NCBI RefSeq assembly: GCF_958295425.1
Contig: NC_081148.1
Coordinates: 10,821,466-10,885,465 of the forward strand
From: Solea solea
Lineage: Eukaryota; Chordata; Actinopteri; Pleuronectiformes; Soleidae
Length of the DNA stretch: 64,000 nucleotides
Reading direction: 5' to 3'
Shown here: positions 1-19,979 of the stretch, in pieces
How the letters are laid out: every line of letters starts with the position of its first letter
Position numbering within the stretch: position 1 is the first letter of the stretch
Notes under the pieces: model-generated
Seen by the model: only the letters and a program-made list of their open reading frames with translations
What the model was told of the DNA's origin: nothing
Database searches by the model: none
Program-made: the position numbers and the translations under genes

Positions 1-393
1 CAGAAGTGCATATAGCATGTTTTAACTGTTTTGGGATGTTTTTAAATGTGTTAACCGGAAAAATAAAGATAAGTAATTTTCCATTACTGCAGTGTATGCA
101 GGGAAAGAAGAGTATAAAAAAAATGATGCGTATTTCTCCATGAAGTTGTGTTAAATGCCCTCTTCGCAGAAAGTGACGCAGGGCAGAGGCAACATTGACC
201 AAATCACCAATCCATTGGTAAATCTGTAATCCGTGAAGATTTGAGGTGAGGCGTCTGTCCTGCCGCTTCACTCTCGAGACTAACTAATCAGGACGCACTC
301 CCTGTCCTCGTGTAAAGTCACTGTCTCTGTGTTTGACCTGACTGTAAAGCCTCACCTGCGCGTGTGTGTGTGAATCCAGTCTGTTAATCGTGT

Positions 394-569
394 TCAGGAT
401 ATGTGGATTCTGGCCTTCTCCGTTTCTTTCAGCCTCTTGGCCTGCTCCTCCAGAGAGGGGGAGAGGGGTCTCTTGGAAGATGCTCCGTTAAGCGGGTCAG
501 CTCCTCGACTCACTAACGTGGGGATGGAGCTGCCGACAGGCGGCACCACGCTTTTGGAGGACACGTGTT
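394..569 (-). other. papolg: Duplicated papolg C-terminal exon (19-prime) with own stop
   Basis: Second copy of papolg exon 19: it shares the KRPxSPxxEExAKRxKxTE block (KRPLSPSLEEQAKRLKETE here, KRPHSPTQEDLAKRHKDTE in the original at 1675-1452). The acceptor is CTCCGCAG at 570 and the phase matches exon 18-prime (TCA A|AA CAC). The poly-serine tract of the original is absent. Where the original has a GT donor after the final Glu, this copy has none and reads KARIHIS to a TGA at 394-396, so it would act as a terminal exon. No AATAAA is visible on this strand in the remaining 393 bases, so any 3' end would lie beyond the window. Confidence 0.7.
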
Positions 570-685
570 CTGCGGAGAGAAAACAAAAGACAAAAATAGT
601 GTTTATGTTGACGCTCAAATCTTCTTAAAATTACACTTCTGAAAAAGATAGTAATGAGCACATTTATGACATCATTACAACTCAC

Positions 686-786
686 TTGAGCCAATGACTG
701 GAATGGACATGCCCTTCTCTTCACTGGTAGGAGGAGTGTCCGTGGCAAGGGTTCCCTCAAACATTGGGGCCTTGGGAGGTGTGATG
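686..786 (-). other. papolg: Duplicated papolg C-terminal exon (18-prime)
   Basis: A second copy of papolg exon 18 lies downstream of the expected stop. It has the same length as the original (101 nt), the same phase, a CACAG acceptor and the same CTCAA|GTGAGT donor. Both copies encode a PPK start and the end GMSIPVIGS, while the middle has diverged. Joined to the donor in exon 21 it continues the frame (AA|C ATC ACA, ending the parent with NRHN then ITPPKAP). It could be an alternative 3' exon or a decaying duplicate. Intact splice sites and open frame favour use. Confidence 0.75.
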
Positions 787-887
787 CTGTGTGACATGGA
801 AATGTACAATTAAACAAAGTAAACACCTCAGAAAGAAAAAAAACAAGCACACAGTGGCCTTGCTGCTGCTGGAATAAAAGTGGACAC

Positions 888-10096
<9,209 letters not shown>

Positions 10097-10456
10097 GACA
10101 CTATAAAACGCTCGTCCAGTTTTCCAGCTGTAAACCCAAGAAAAACAAAAACTAAAAGAGTCGGCAAGTGGAAATTGAAGCAGCCTCGACCTGATTACAA
10201 CAATGGTCTCTTTCCAGAGAGCCGTTCAAACCTTCCCACTGAACCGGAATCACTTCTTGTGAGATAACACGCTAGTCCGTAACCCTGAGAGAACACTCAT
10301 ATCTAAGCGATGAACGAAACGCACAGGCGTCTTGGAATGCCAGTTGCCAAGCAAAAGTTTAAATGCTGTGGGGACGTTTTATTCAAAACTACAAATCTAA
10401 CGGCGTCTGCGTGCCGCACGCTCAGCACCTGGGAGGCGCCTCCTCACTAGGCCACA

Positions 10457-10468
10457 AATCACGTGATT
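10457..10468. promoter_or_regulatory. Palindromic E-box upstream of papolg
   Basis: AATCACGTGATT is a perfect 12-bp palindrome around TCACGTGA, the core bound by USF/MITF/TFE-type bHLH-ZIP factors. It lies about 360 bp upstream of the papolg start codon in a locally GC-richer, TATA-less stretch (10200-10500) that is the natural promoter position. Function is inferred from position and motif only. Confidence 0.4.
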
Positions 10469-10499
10469 ACCGAGGAGGCCTTGATGCTGCGAGTTGCTC

Positions 10500-12180
10500 A
10501 GTTTAGCGTAGTTAGCTTGTGGCAGCTACATGACACCTCTCAAACCCAAGGTGGGTCAGGTCAGGAGTAAACATACAGTAAAATACGACATACATGAACA
10601 ATGCATTAGTGAGGGATCACTAAAGCTAATGCATTATACATTGGGGATACGGTACGTAAGTAAATTAATATAAACTGATGGGTAATTGTTGTTAGCATGT
10701 TATAACAACTGTAAACAGCATATTAGAAATTATGTTAAGTGGTTCTACTTAAAACTTTTTAGAGAGTCAACTAAATCGACTTAACCACTAAAACAATGCA
10801 ATGGTTCTATTTGTTAAGGTGCAATAAAAAAAATTGTCTCAGTGACTTAACAATAGGATAAACAAATCTGTAAATTGCTCTTCAGGATATGCCTCCTATC
10901 AGCATGGTTCTAATAACCAAGCTTGGTTGAGGTGAAAACTCCTTTATTTACTCAGTAATTGCAGACAAAATATTGGTATTTGGTCAATTTAAAAAATGCT
11001 GTGGACCTGTGTATGTACTATCTGCTTGCTGGTCTAGTTATTGCACTTCTCAGTTATTGGGAATGTGGACTCACCATTTGCAAATATGTGACACCAAACA
11101 CGGTGACACTGCAAATTGACATGCCACGTCCAGTGTGAAAGCAGCATTCTTTGACTCAAAGCCATTTTGATGACATCACATAAAGATTAGGGTCATCATC
11201 ACTTAAAATAACATCACTTGGAGCCCCCTCATGTCTCATACCTGCAGTGGAAATGAGCTGATAACTTCCTCCAGTAAGTTCCACTAGACTGCTACCCTCC
11301 ACAGTTCAACGTTCCCTGTCACATTTTGTAGTCCCTTATAAAGTTAGGGACACCAAACAAGAACAAACAAGCTGAGGAGACGAGAGGAGCCTTGAGAGAG
11401 AGGAAGAATCCACGATTAAGGAATGAAGATTAGGATAAAAGAATAAGGATGATAATGAAGACCTGTGTCGAAGAACTTTGAACTGTGATTGGGAGCTTTG
11501 AACTTTGGAGTGCCGCATTAAACCTCTCGGTGTGCACCCTGCCAGAAATTATTGTCAGAAGAAAGGCTTATTCAAAGGCTATGAAGACTTGAGAACTTTG
11601 ATAAAGAACTTCAAACTGTGATTAAGAACCTTGAACTGTGCACGGCAGCATTACACCTCTGGGTGTACAACCGGCTGGGGATTATTATTAATATTAGAGC
11701 TCATCACTAACTAACGTAGCTCCTTAAACACAGTTAAATACAATTATCCAGTGACATATTGTACTTCATTTGTGACCAAGACAAAATAATGTAAAAAGTA
11801 TATTCTGTTGGTAAAATAAAGCCTTAATGTAAGTAAAGTGTTGGGTTGTTGCTTTGCTTTCATTTCAATCAGAATCGTTTTTTCTTGCCAAGTACATTTA
11901 CACATATAATGCATTTGACTTGGTGTTTTGGTGCATTGTAAAAGAATAAAATAAAATAAGAAAATAAAAACCTAAGATATAAAAAATGCATACAGTATCA
12001 CAAACACAAAATATTTACTCAAGGTGCAGTGGGTTCAAAGGAATTATTGATGTTATTTTAATATAGTTTGTGTTATGGTCTGCATTTATTAACATTAATA
12101 TAATGTTGGCTGAATTGGGGGCTGGATGACGGTTTGTTTTTATGTGGGGGGTGAGGGCAGGGCAGGGATGCTGTTCATTT
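10500..12180. other. papolg-haao intergenic region (divergent genes)
   Basis: No gene is recognised between the start of papolg (minus) and the start of haao (plus). At 11465-11690 a ~110-bp unit occurs twice in tandem, diverged: each copy has GAACTTTGAACTGTGATT-type sequence followed by a CAGCATTA/CCGCATTAA block and CCTCT-GGTGT. AT-rich sequence with short A-rich runs fills the rest. Confidence 0.6.
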
Positions 12181-12189
12181 GGACCCAGC

Positions 12190-12310
12190 CTTATACCTAA
12201 CCACAATTCAAATCATAACCCAAAAATTAACCAGTTCCTCAAAAATGAGATTCTGTCTTATTAGGACCAGGTTTTGGTCTCCATGAGGCCTACTGGTCCC
12301 ATCAAGTTCA
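12190..12310 (-). repeat. Dispersed TTAGG-rich repeat, copy 1 (partial)
   Basis: CCTAACC/ATAACCC-type sequence followed by a CTTATTAGGACCAG-TTTTGGTCTCCATGAGG block matches, in reverse orientation, the better copies at 24380-24690 and 27490-27768. This is a widespread fish repeat often abutting (TG)n arrays; its class is not known to me. Confidence 0.5.
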
Positions 12311-12627
12311 GTTTTGATGCCAGAAAAGGCCCTAATGTGCTGTTCTTGTCTGAAGTGGATCTGTTAGTCAGTAAAACCCACTGCATCTGCACCGTTTGAC
12401 TTCAAGAGAGCTGCATTCCTATTGTAGCTTGACAACATGTTAATAGTTAAGACAGTACAAGCAACCTTCGACCTGTCTAGTCTACAAAGCTCCTCCCCAC
12501 TTCTACAACCTACAACCACTTCTGCATTTTGGACATTCAGTGTCAGTTTCATTGTTTGAACAGATCAGACTAGCAGCCTGGTCAGATTCGTAATATTTCA
12601 AAACAGAGCTCAGTCAAAATCAGAAAA

Positions 12628-15600
12628 ATGAGCGACAGTCCTCTTCTTGTGAATGTGGAAAAGTGGATTGCGGAAAACGAAAATGCGTTCCTGCCACCAG
12701 TGTGCAACAAGTTAATGTGAGTAAAAAAGCTTTTGCACTATGGTTTTCATTTTAGCTTCATTGTCACATTTGTGTGTAATTACATTTCTCTTTGCATCAA
12801 TTAAGGCTTCAATAATGTGATAAGTGACCTGTGCCTTAACTCAACAATACATTGTCATGTGAGTGCTTGATTGTCTTTGATTCCTCAGGCACTTCATGCA
12901 GTTGAATATCATGTTTGTTGGAGGTCCAAATACTAGGAGGGATTATCATATTGAGGAGGGGGAGGAGGTAAGAACACAGTTCTAATTTATTTCATATGTC
13001 TTAATAATTCCACCACAAACATGTACTTGATCAAATCTGGAGACACTACACACACACACTTTTCATGCAAACTTAAGGACATGGGAACTTAGCACATACA
13101 TAATGTGTCAAAGACTGGATTTTCTAAATACCAGTCTTTCTTAATTAATATAAAATTGGCTAAATGTGTATAGTGGATTTGTTTGGTAGTTTACCATAAT
13201 TAGTGCTTAGTGACATGCATCGTTCATGCTATGAGAGCTGTGTGCTTCTCATCTCATCTAAATCTTAAAAAGTGAGCCACCAACTGAGGTTAAATACAAA
13301 CATGTATTTAACCTCAGTGGGTGGCAAATAAGGGTAAGTTTGATTCTACAAAGAGGTTGAAAACGCATAAAAGTTAGCTCCTATGAGAGAATTGTTTCTG
13401 GTTGCATTTATTTAAAAGTTATATTAAACTATTCCCCCTTGAGCCAGGGGCAAACTCCACTGCAATGTTGCAATACTTCAACATCAAACAATTTCAACAG
13501 ACTGCTGTGCCTTTTTTGTGGGGTCCTACTGTTGTTGGAATCCTTTGCTTTTTAGGTTAATGATTTCAAGGTAGAGAGAATGACCAATGATATCGAAGTG
13601 ACATTTTGAGTTGTGTTTGATTTTCTGCACTACTTGTAAAAATGTAAACACACCAGTTCTGCAGTGTATACTTAGTAATAAAAGGAATGAAGTGACAGAA
13701 CATTCATACTATGTATTTTACACATTCTTTCTTGTGGAAAAAAAAACCCAATCCCTGATGCAACTTCTTCCTATCATCAGTTTGGTCTTGTTTTGAGTGT
13801 TACAGCAACTAATGTAGCTTTGAACTGCCTGGCTTTAGCACAGATATGTGAAAATGATTATGACATCAGTAGGGTTTTCCATTAATTCTTCTTTGTCCTT
13901 GGCTTCCAATTTAAAATAGTTGTTCTATCAGCTAAAGGGAGACATGTGTCTGAAGGTGATTGAAAATGGAAAGCACAAGGATGTGCACATCAGAGAGGGA
14001 GAGGTGAGTTATGACATGTTTTTTCTTCCTTTTATATACTATGCATAATAAATCAGTTTGAACAGATTTATTGTGCCCAAGTTTAAAGTAGTACATATTA
14101 CCGTTGTCACTTCTTTTAATAAAAATATACTTGACTAGAATTTGTTGAATGGATCCTGTGACACTTACACTTTCCTTCTGCATCACATACATTCCTTCCC
14201 CATTTGTAGATGTTTTTGCTGCCAGCTCGGATCCCTCATTCCCCACAGCGACAGGCCAACACTGTGGGACTGGTGGTGGAGAGAAGACGGCTGTTGACTG
14301 AGACTGACTGCCTGAGGTTCACTCCTCTTCTCTTGTCTTGTCTTCTCTTGTCTTGTCTTCTCTTCTCTTGCAGGTATTTAAGTTGTCCAAAGTGGCCTTA
14401 ATCACCTGTTACTGCTGTGTATTGCTGCTTTCAGGTACTATGTGGACAATACCACTGATATTCTGTTTGAGAAATGGTTTTATTGTCAGAATCTTGGGAC
14501 CCAGCTGGTGCCAATAATCACAGAGTGAGATGTCTTTCTTCCAACACATGTATACACCATCGCCATGAGCTCACCTTATTTCTTGGACTACAGCCAGTGT
14601 TGTTGTTAAAATTGTATGTACAGGTTCATGGGATCCATGCAGTGCAAACTAGGAAAGCCTGATCCAAGTGAGTTGGTCTAAAAAATAATATTGATTCCTG
14701 TTGCAAATTTCCACTAGGTACTATGCGATTGTGTCTAAATCCTGTAAATTGTCATTTGGTAAATAGATGATGTCTTCAGACAGCCTCCATTCCAGATGAA
14801 CACCATGAATGTGATGTCGCCATTCTCCTTCAAGGACTGGTTGGACAAACGGAGGCCATTACTGTCCAAAGGCACGTCCATTGAGATTTTTGGAACTCCG
14901 TTTGAGACAGAGGTATTCATAATTTTGTATCACACTGTAGCAGCCACATTATGAACTTATGAACGTAACATTTACTTTATCTTATATTTACTAGATAAGG
15001 CAACGCGTTAGAATGGCTTTTACAGTACACTTACAGGAATCAGAAATAAATGAATCTCAGCATTTCTGTAAATACTGGATATTTTAGAGTTACAGTGGTG
15101 AAAAAATAAACTGACATAGAAACATAAACTATTCTTTCTGTGTAAATGAAAGAATCAAAATGAAAGTACTGTCAACACGACATCCACCCACAACTTTGTT
15201 ATCATATTATTTGGAGCTGTCAGACAGATGATACAAATACATGCGATGCAATGACCGTTATAGTGATACAGAAAATGTAAAAAAATTATTTTTCTTATGA
15301 CCCAAACAGGCAGTGTTGTTTGGACCAGGGCAGACCGAAACAACAGTGCCACAGAGTGATGTGTGGATTTGGCAGCTGGTATGTGCAGTTTACCCTGTAA
15401 CCTCATAAGCATGAACAGATTTAGAGCTGCTGTCCAAGAGTGTGATGTATCAATGTCTGACTTTCTGTATTTTGTCCATCTTTCTTCTACACTCCCATCA
15501 ACCTTTTCTCACTCTCTTTCTATCTCTCAGGAAGGATCCTCCAGATTAACTATGAATAAGCAGGAGTTCACTCTCTCTGCAGGAGACAGTTTCATTATTC

Positions 15601-15777
15601 CTGAACAGAGCCAGTGAGTCAATATGAATGACTATGACCAACCTAAGTCTGAATACTGACCCGAATAACTGAATTAACTGTTTCACTGTCTTACTCTCCT
15701 GTAGGTATCAGTGGTGGAGAGATGAGGGGACAGTTGCTCTGTTTGTGGTTCAAAACCCTGAGCGGAAGAGACCATGA
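12628..15777 (+). CDS. haao: 3-hydroxyanthranilate 3,4-dioxygenase, complete 10-exon coding region
   Basis: Cytosolic Fe(II) cupin dioxygenase of the kynurenine pathway; it opens 3-hydroxyanthranilate to the semialdehyde that becomes quinolinate. Exons: 12628-12716, 12889-12967, 13920-14003, 14210-14316, 14435-14524, 14624-14667, 14767-14912, 15310-15378, 15531-15613, 15705-15777. Phases close at 864 nt, 287 residues, one longer than human HAAO. Family signatures: PPVCNKLM near residue 25, [16 protein letters not shown] with iron ligands His50 and Glu56, and RIPHSPQR with His94, the third ligand; VGLVVERRR and LFEKWFYC follow. Active-site spacing equals the human enzyme (offset +3). It diverges from papolg and converges on the TMEM229-like gene. 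The donor of exon 4 (GTTCAC) is weak. Assignment is secure; individual splice sites are read by eye. Confidence 0.96.
13276..13325. repeat. Long hairpin in haao intron 2
   Basis: Arms 13276-13298 and 13303-13325 are 23 nt each and complementary at all but one position, with a 4-nt loop (aaca). The flanks do not extend the pairing. It may be a tiny palindromic insertion or an RNA structure in the 952-bp intron 2 (12968-13919), which otherwise shows nothing recognisable. Confidence 0.8.
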
Positions 15778-15978
15778 GCTGTCGATTCACAAATATATTA
15801 TAGGGTGTTTTAGGGGAGGAGAAGCTCTATTTTACAAATGCAAGTAATCAAAACGACACACACATGTACAAGTAGATTATGTAACATCTCATACAGTACA
15901 ATCATACATGTATATTTGCTGATATGTTACAAGCTTCTATTATGTGTTAATGAAAATGAACCTTGCTTTTTTAGTGTT

Positions 15979-16035
15979 TTTACTTACTTGAATCCCAAAC
16001 CTTAAACCACAAGGTTTGGGGTTCAAGCAAGTAAA
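15979..16035 (+). repeat. 25-bp near-perfect hairpin in haao 3' UTR
   Basis: Arms 15979-16003 and 16011-16035 pair over 25 bp with a 7-nt loop (aaaccac); in the sense RNA there is one A-C mismatch and one G-U wobble. It lies 200 nt after the haao stop and before its likely poly(A) signals, so it should be present in the mature mRNA. Size and loop are stable-stem-like rather than typical of a pre-miRNA, which has ~60-80 nt and bulges. Confidence 0.8.
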
Positions 16036-16501
16036 ATTTCAAACTCAGCTGTCAGCACTCCATATCCAAGCAGTCAAAAAGAAACACAGAAGATCCAACC
16101 CACCCCCTACATGTGGCCTTCCAGCTCCTACCATCAGGCTCCTACCATTATAAAAACTAACTTATTCATTCCCATAGCCATAAACCTTTTAAATCAAATT
16201 TGATTTACAGTATCACATAGCAAATATTCATGCATTTTACCTTAATTTCTAAAAATTCTTCAACATCTAATACTTGTTTTTAGAGACACTTAGTCTGTGT
16301 TGCATGATTTCAGTTGTCATGTTGTTATGTTGTGTATTCTGTTACGACAGACAATCATTTCTGATGAGAAGGTTTTGGAATTGACACTGAAATGTGCATT
16401 TTTTTGTAGTTACATATCTGGTCAAATGTCTTAAGATACACCTCAGTTTCTTTCAGTTGTCAAAGAAATATGCCTACGTTGATTTCTAATTGTACTCTGA
16501 A

Positions 16502-16523
16502 ATTAAAGCGAAGAACAAATAAA
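16502..16523 (+). terminator. haao: Candidate haao poly(A) signals
   Basis: ATTAAA at 16502-16507 and AATAAA at 16518-16523 are the first canonical hexamers I see after the haao stop, giving a ~750-nt 3' UTR. Confidence 0.5.
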
Positions 16524-16589
16524 CAGCTGGAGATTTTGTTTAAAGGCATCATGGACTTACTCAAGAGCCAACACACTTGTTGCATTTCT

Positions 16590-16595
16590 TTTAAT
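16590..16595 (-). terminator. Candidate poly(A) signal of the TMEM229-like gene
   Basis: ATTAAA on the minus strand about 125 nt past the stop at 16720. It lies ~70 bp from the opposing haao signals, so the two convergent transcripts would end almost against each other. Confidence 0.45.
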
Positions 16596-16719
16596 ATTGT
16601 AATATAATATATAAAATATGGTCAGCAAAGTTGGTCACTACATGAAAATAACAAGCACAAGAAGTTCCCACAAATCGTCAATGTTTTGTGGTCGTCTTTG
16701 GAAACACACTGATACCAGC

Positions 16720-18576
16720 TCAGTTGAGCAGTCTTATTCTCAGAGTGTTGCTGATCACATGCTGCTCTGCTATAAACGCTGCCACAGCCCAGGGTAGTGC
16801 GTACTCCAGAGTCACCAATCCTCCCAGGTTGTACTTAAAACCTGAGTAGTCCCAGGGACAGGCCCTGAGCAGCCTGAGCCCGGCCCCCCAGCTAAACTCC
16901 CACAGGTAGATGAACAGAGTGTAGGCCGCTAGCCGCACAGGCAGTGGATGACGCTGACCCAGCAGCCACGCTCTCAGGCCCTCCATGAGATAGATTGCTG
17001 TGGCGTACATAGGCAGAGCCCATAGACTGCTGTGACCTGCCAGCCTCCTGTCTTGGGTTCTGCACCAGTCCCACACAGCAGTGAAGGCCACCTCACATAG
17101 GCAGCCATGCAGTGCATACACGTACAGACGCACTAAAACAGAGAAAGGACGACTGGAGCTGTTGCCGAGTTGTTCTGCTGGGGCTTCATTTTCAGCACTG
17201 GTCCCTGTCACAAAGAAACTGTCATTAATGTCCATGTTTTGGCCCTCTTCATAGTTTTATAAGCATGATGATTATATTTTAGCTTTAGCAAGAATTCTTA
17301 GTTCAGAGTGAAACTTAAAGACACAACCAACACTTTCCTTTTAATTAAATTTAATGAGCCATACGTTGTAGTTTTACAGTTTCCTATCAGAATTGTGTCT
17401 CGGCTGGTTGAGTTAGATGGTCGTACACTTTGAGTCTTGGTTCTGACAGAGATTTCTTACTGTTAGAAGGGAGTTTCTCTCCACTGTTGCAAAGTGCTTG
17501 CTCATTGTGTTCCTGTTGGATCTCTATAATAATTGTAAGGTCTTTGCTCCATTTACTCATTTCATATACAAACCTAAGTGATTTTATTTGCCCACTCTTA
17601 GCTATCAGATGAATACATTTATATCCCAAGTTTATCCTGATCACATAAACAATGGCTCTGTTTCAGTCATGTGTGTAAAGGCAGTGTGACAGTGAACCAA
17701 CAAGCACCCTGACTGAGAAACTTAATGGAACCTGTGATCTGCTGTGACCTGTCAAAATGTCTGGAGTGCAAAGGTCAGGGTCACAGGGGGAGAGTGGGTG
17801 TTCTTATTGGCTGCTCACATACTCTGCATATACAGTAGATCCTTTCCAGTGGCAACAACATTACTGTGCAACCATTTTTAACATCATAATGACAAGTTTA
17901 AGTTTAAGTAGTGGAAACACATACTGTGATTACCTGTCCAAATTTTCGGTCTATGATTGCATATTATACTGTTGCATAGTTGATTTTCTTGCTGAAAAAA
18001 ACTGCCTTTATTCAAGACCTCTACCTATATTTTGCATCATAATTTCACAATGTCAGTCATTTATTATCCAGTCTAATGAGTCATTGCATGGATAACTAAG
18101 TATTACTGTGAGCTGAATATCTGTTTCAGTATTTTCTTTTACCACCATCTTTTTTTTTAATTACATTTTTCTATAGATGATCTACTGCAAATGTTACATG
18201 TCCCTTCTCCACAGAACACAATGTGTAATCTCTAATGTGGATTAACAGCCTAATAGCCCAGCTTAGGTCACTTGAAGGCACAGAATATCTCCAACAGGTT
18301 TTCATTTTGACCCAGAAAATTGTGTAGAAAAAAAAAAAGTATATCACTTACTCGACTGTCAATGTATTTCTTCTCAATGTAAATTATAGTCCACACAATT
18401 TTAACAATACCTTTGACAACTGCATCATTTCACTCACTAGAACTACAACAGAGATAAGTGTCAAAAATGCTGTCTTCAAGTGTCCATTTAGAAAGAATTA
18501 TCAATTGAAGAAAATAATACTCACCTTGGTCATAGCTATGGTGAGGCTTCTTCGTACTTAGTTTTCTCGTCTCCAT
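16720..18576 (-). CDS. TMEM229-family multi-pass membrane protein, two exons
   Basis: Uncharacterised membrane protein of the TMEM229A/B family. Exon 1 is 18576-18525 (METRKLSTKKPHHSYDQ, donor CAAG|GTGAGT) and exon 2 is 17204-16720 (acceptor TGTGACAG); they join in frame as Q|GTSAENE, giving 178 residues. An alternative ATG at 17235 would give a single-exon 171-residue form, but it sits upstream of the acceptor. Family signatures: LYVYALHGCLCEVAFTAVW, SLWALPMY, YLWEFSWGAGLRLL, ACPWDYS, GLVTLEYALPW and NTLRIRL. About four hydrophobic segments lie at residues ~45-62, 80-97, 108-125 and 145-162. Human TMEM229B shares most of these blocks; the a or b paralogue cannot be settled, so no symbol is given. 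Orientation is tail-to-tail with haao. The 1.3-kb intron shows nothing else. Confidence 0.85.
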
Positions 18577-18630
18577 CCCAAGGCAGCATATGGATCAATG
18601 TGCCTTTGTAATCCCTATGCTTCCCTGGGC

Positions 18631-18632
18631 GT

Positions 18633-18668
<36 letters not shown>
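18631..18668. repeat. (TG)n microsatellite
   Basis: About 18 TG units just upstream of the TMEM229-like exon 1. A shorter GT run follows at 18791-18806. Confidence 0.9.
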
Positions 18669-18673
<5 letters not shown>

Positions 18674-19169
18674 GGCTAAACATTAAGCTGCTCCATGTTG
18701 TCAGAGTGAGACAGTAATGTCCCTGTCACAGGTTAAAGTTGTGAACTTGGAGAAAAGAGAGGCAGGAAGCAAACCTGGACCAAAAACTGTGTGTGTGTGT
18801 GTGTGTGCACGTGCATGCACGTGTGCACTATCAAACCGGGTATTGATCCCACACTGACAGCTTGAATGTTATCTATTGAGCATACAGTAAGTGTGCAAAT
18901 AAGTACATCTATGTGTGCAAACTTGGCTGTGTCAGTGTTAAGCTCCATTTAATGCTGTATATTTAATGTTGTAACCAAACTTGGGGGTTATCAGTGAACC
19001 CATTTTAGTAGCTCAGGGGATAACAATGATGGTTTGTCAGTCAGTCCATTAGTATAACATTTTGTTAATATTTTCCTTTGTAATTATATTTGGTACAGAC
19101 ATTTGTCGGCACATGAACTCTTCATCAGACTATGCAGGTCAAATAAGATAACTGTGTGTCTGCTCCTTT

Positions 19170-19960
19170 TCAGGTTTGCAATGGAGCATTTTGTTTAATT
19201 TTTTTTTTACGAATGACCTCTCAAAACAGTTAAATGTGTGCAGAACTGGCTGTATGGTTGGAAGTACAGTGGTGAACCATCTCAACTACACTGACGACGT
19301 GGTGATTTTTAGTCAAAGTTCAGCTGGTCTCCAGCAGCTCCTTAATGTATGTTCTGTGTACGGTGAATAACATGACGTTCAATATAATCCCACAGAATGT
19401 GTTATTATGGGAAGATAAATGTAGGACATTTCCTGACTTTAAATTGTCCTGAGCGTCTGCAGTGTAGTGAAATATCTTGGACATTTAATAACAGATCGAC
19501 TGGCAGATGATGTGGATATTTATTGTCAGTGTTGTTATACGCTCAAGCAAATGTACTGTCACAGACATTTGGTTCCTGCACTGATGGAGTAAACTCTCTG
19601 TTTAAAGCATATTTTACCCCACTGTAAACTGCACATAATATCTACCTAAAAAAGGAAGCTTTCAGAGATTGTAAGTGGCATATAATGATGCTCTCAGACT
19701 CTTGCTAAAAAAGGCCCAGGTGGACTAGTGTCAGTGAATTGTTTGTGTTTGCTTGAATCAACACCTTGTCGATGGTTTCAAGGAATCTAATGTACAGATT
19801 TATTTTTGGATTTAATGAGCCTGAAAACAGAGTTGTTTTAATACTAACAAGCATTGCGTATAGTGACACACCTTGCACGTCTCAGCAACTTATCCAAGTT
19901 GTTAGATGCACTCATTTTCCACTGTGGGTGAACTTTTTCCTCAAGCATCATCATATAGTT
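19170..19960 (+). mobile_element. Decayed non-LTR retrotransposon, reverse-transcriptase 3' part
   Basis: Conceptual translation contains a reverse-transcriptase catalytic block with YTDD (normally YADD or FADD) followed by VVIFSQSSAGLQQLLNVC, then, across several stops and frame changes, KYLGH-ITD, YNDALRLLLK and SRNLMYRFIF. This is the order seen in C-terminal RT regions of fish LINEs. It is 5'-truncated and cannot be functional. I cannot place the clade with confidence. Confidence 0.7.
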
Positions 19961-19979
19961 TCAATAGTTCTTGGTTTTT

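Noticed and set aside
15979..16035. Hairpin as a microRNA precursor
   Set aside because: The total of 57 nt with a 7-nt loop and almost no bulges is too short and perfect for a typical vertebrate pre-miRNA; kept as a structure only.
16720..17235. Single-exon TMEM229-like frame starting at 17235
   Set aside because: The start precedes a good acceptor at 17205, and the upstream exon joins in frame, so the two-exon model is preferred.
19176..19370. Possible host gene with an RT-like motif
   Set aside because: The matching pieces continue across stops and frames as a retrotransposon relic.
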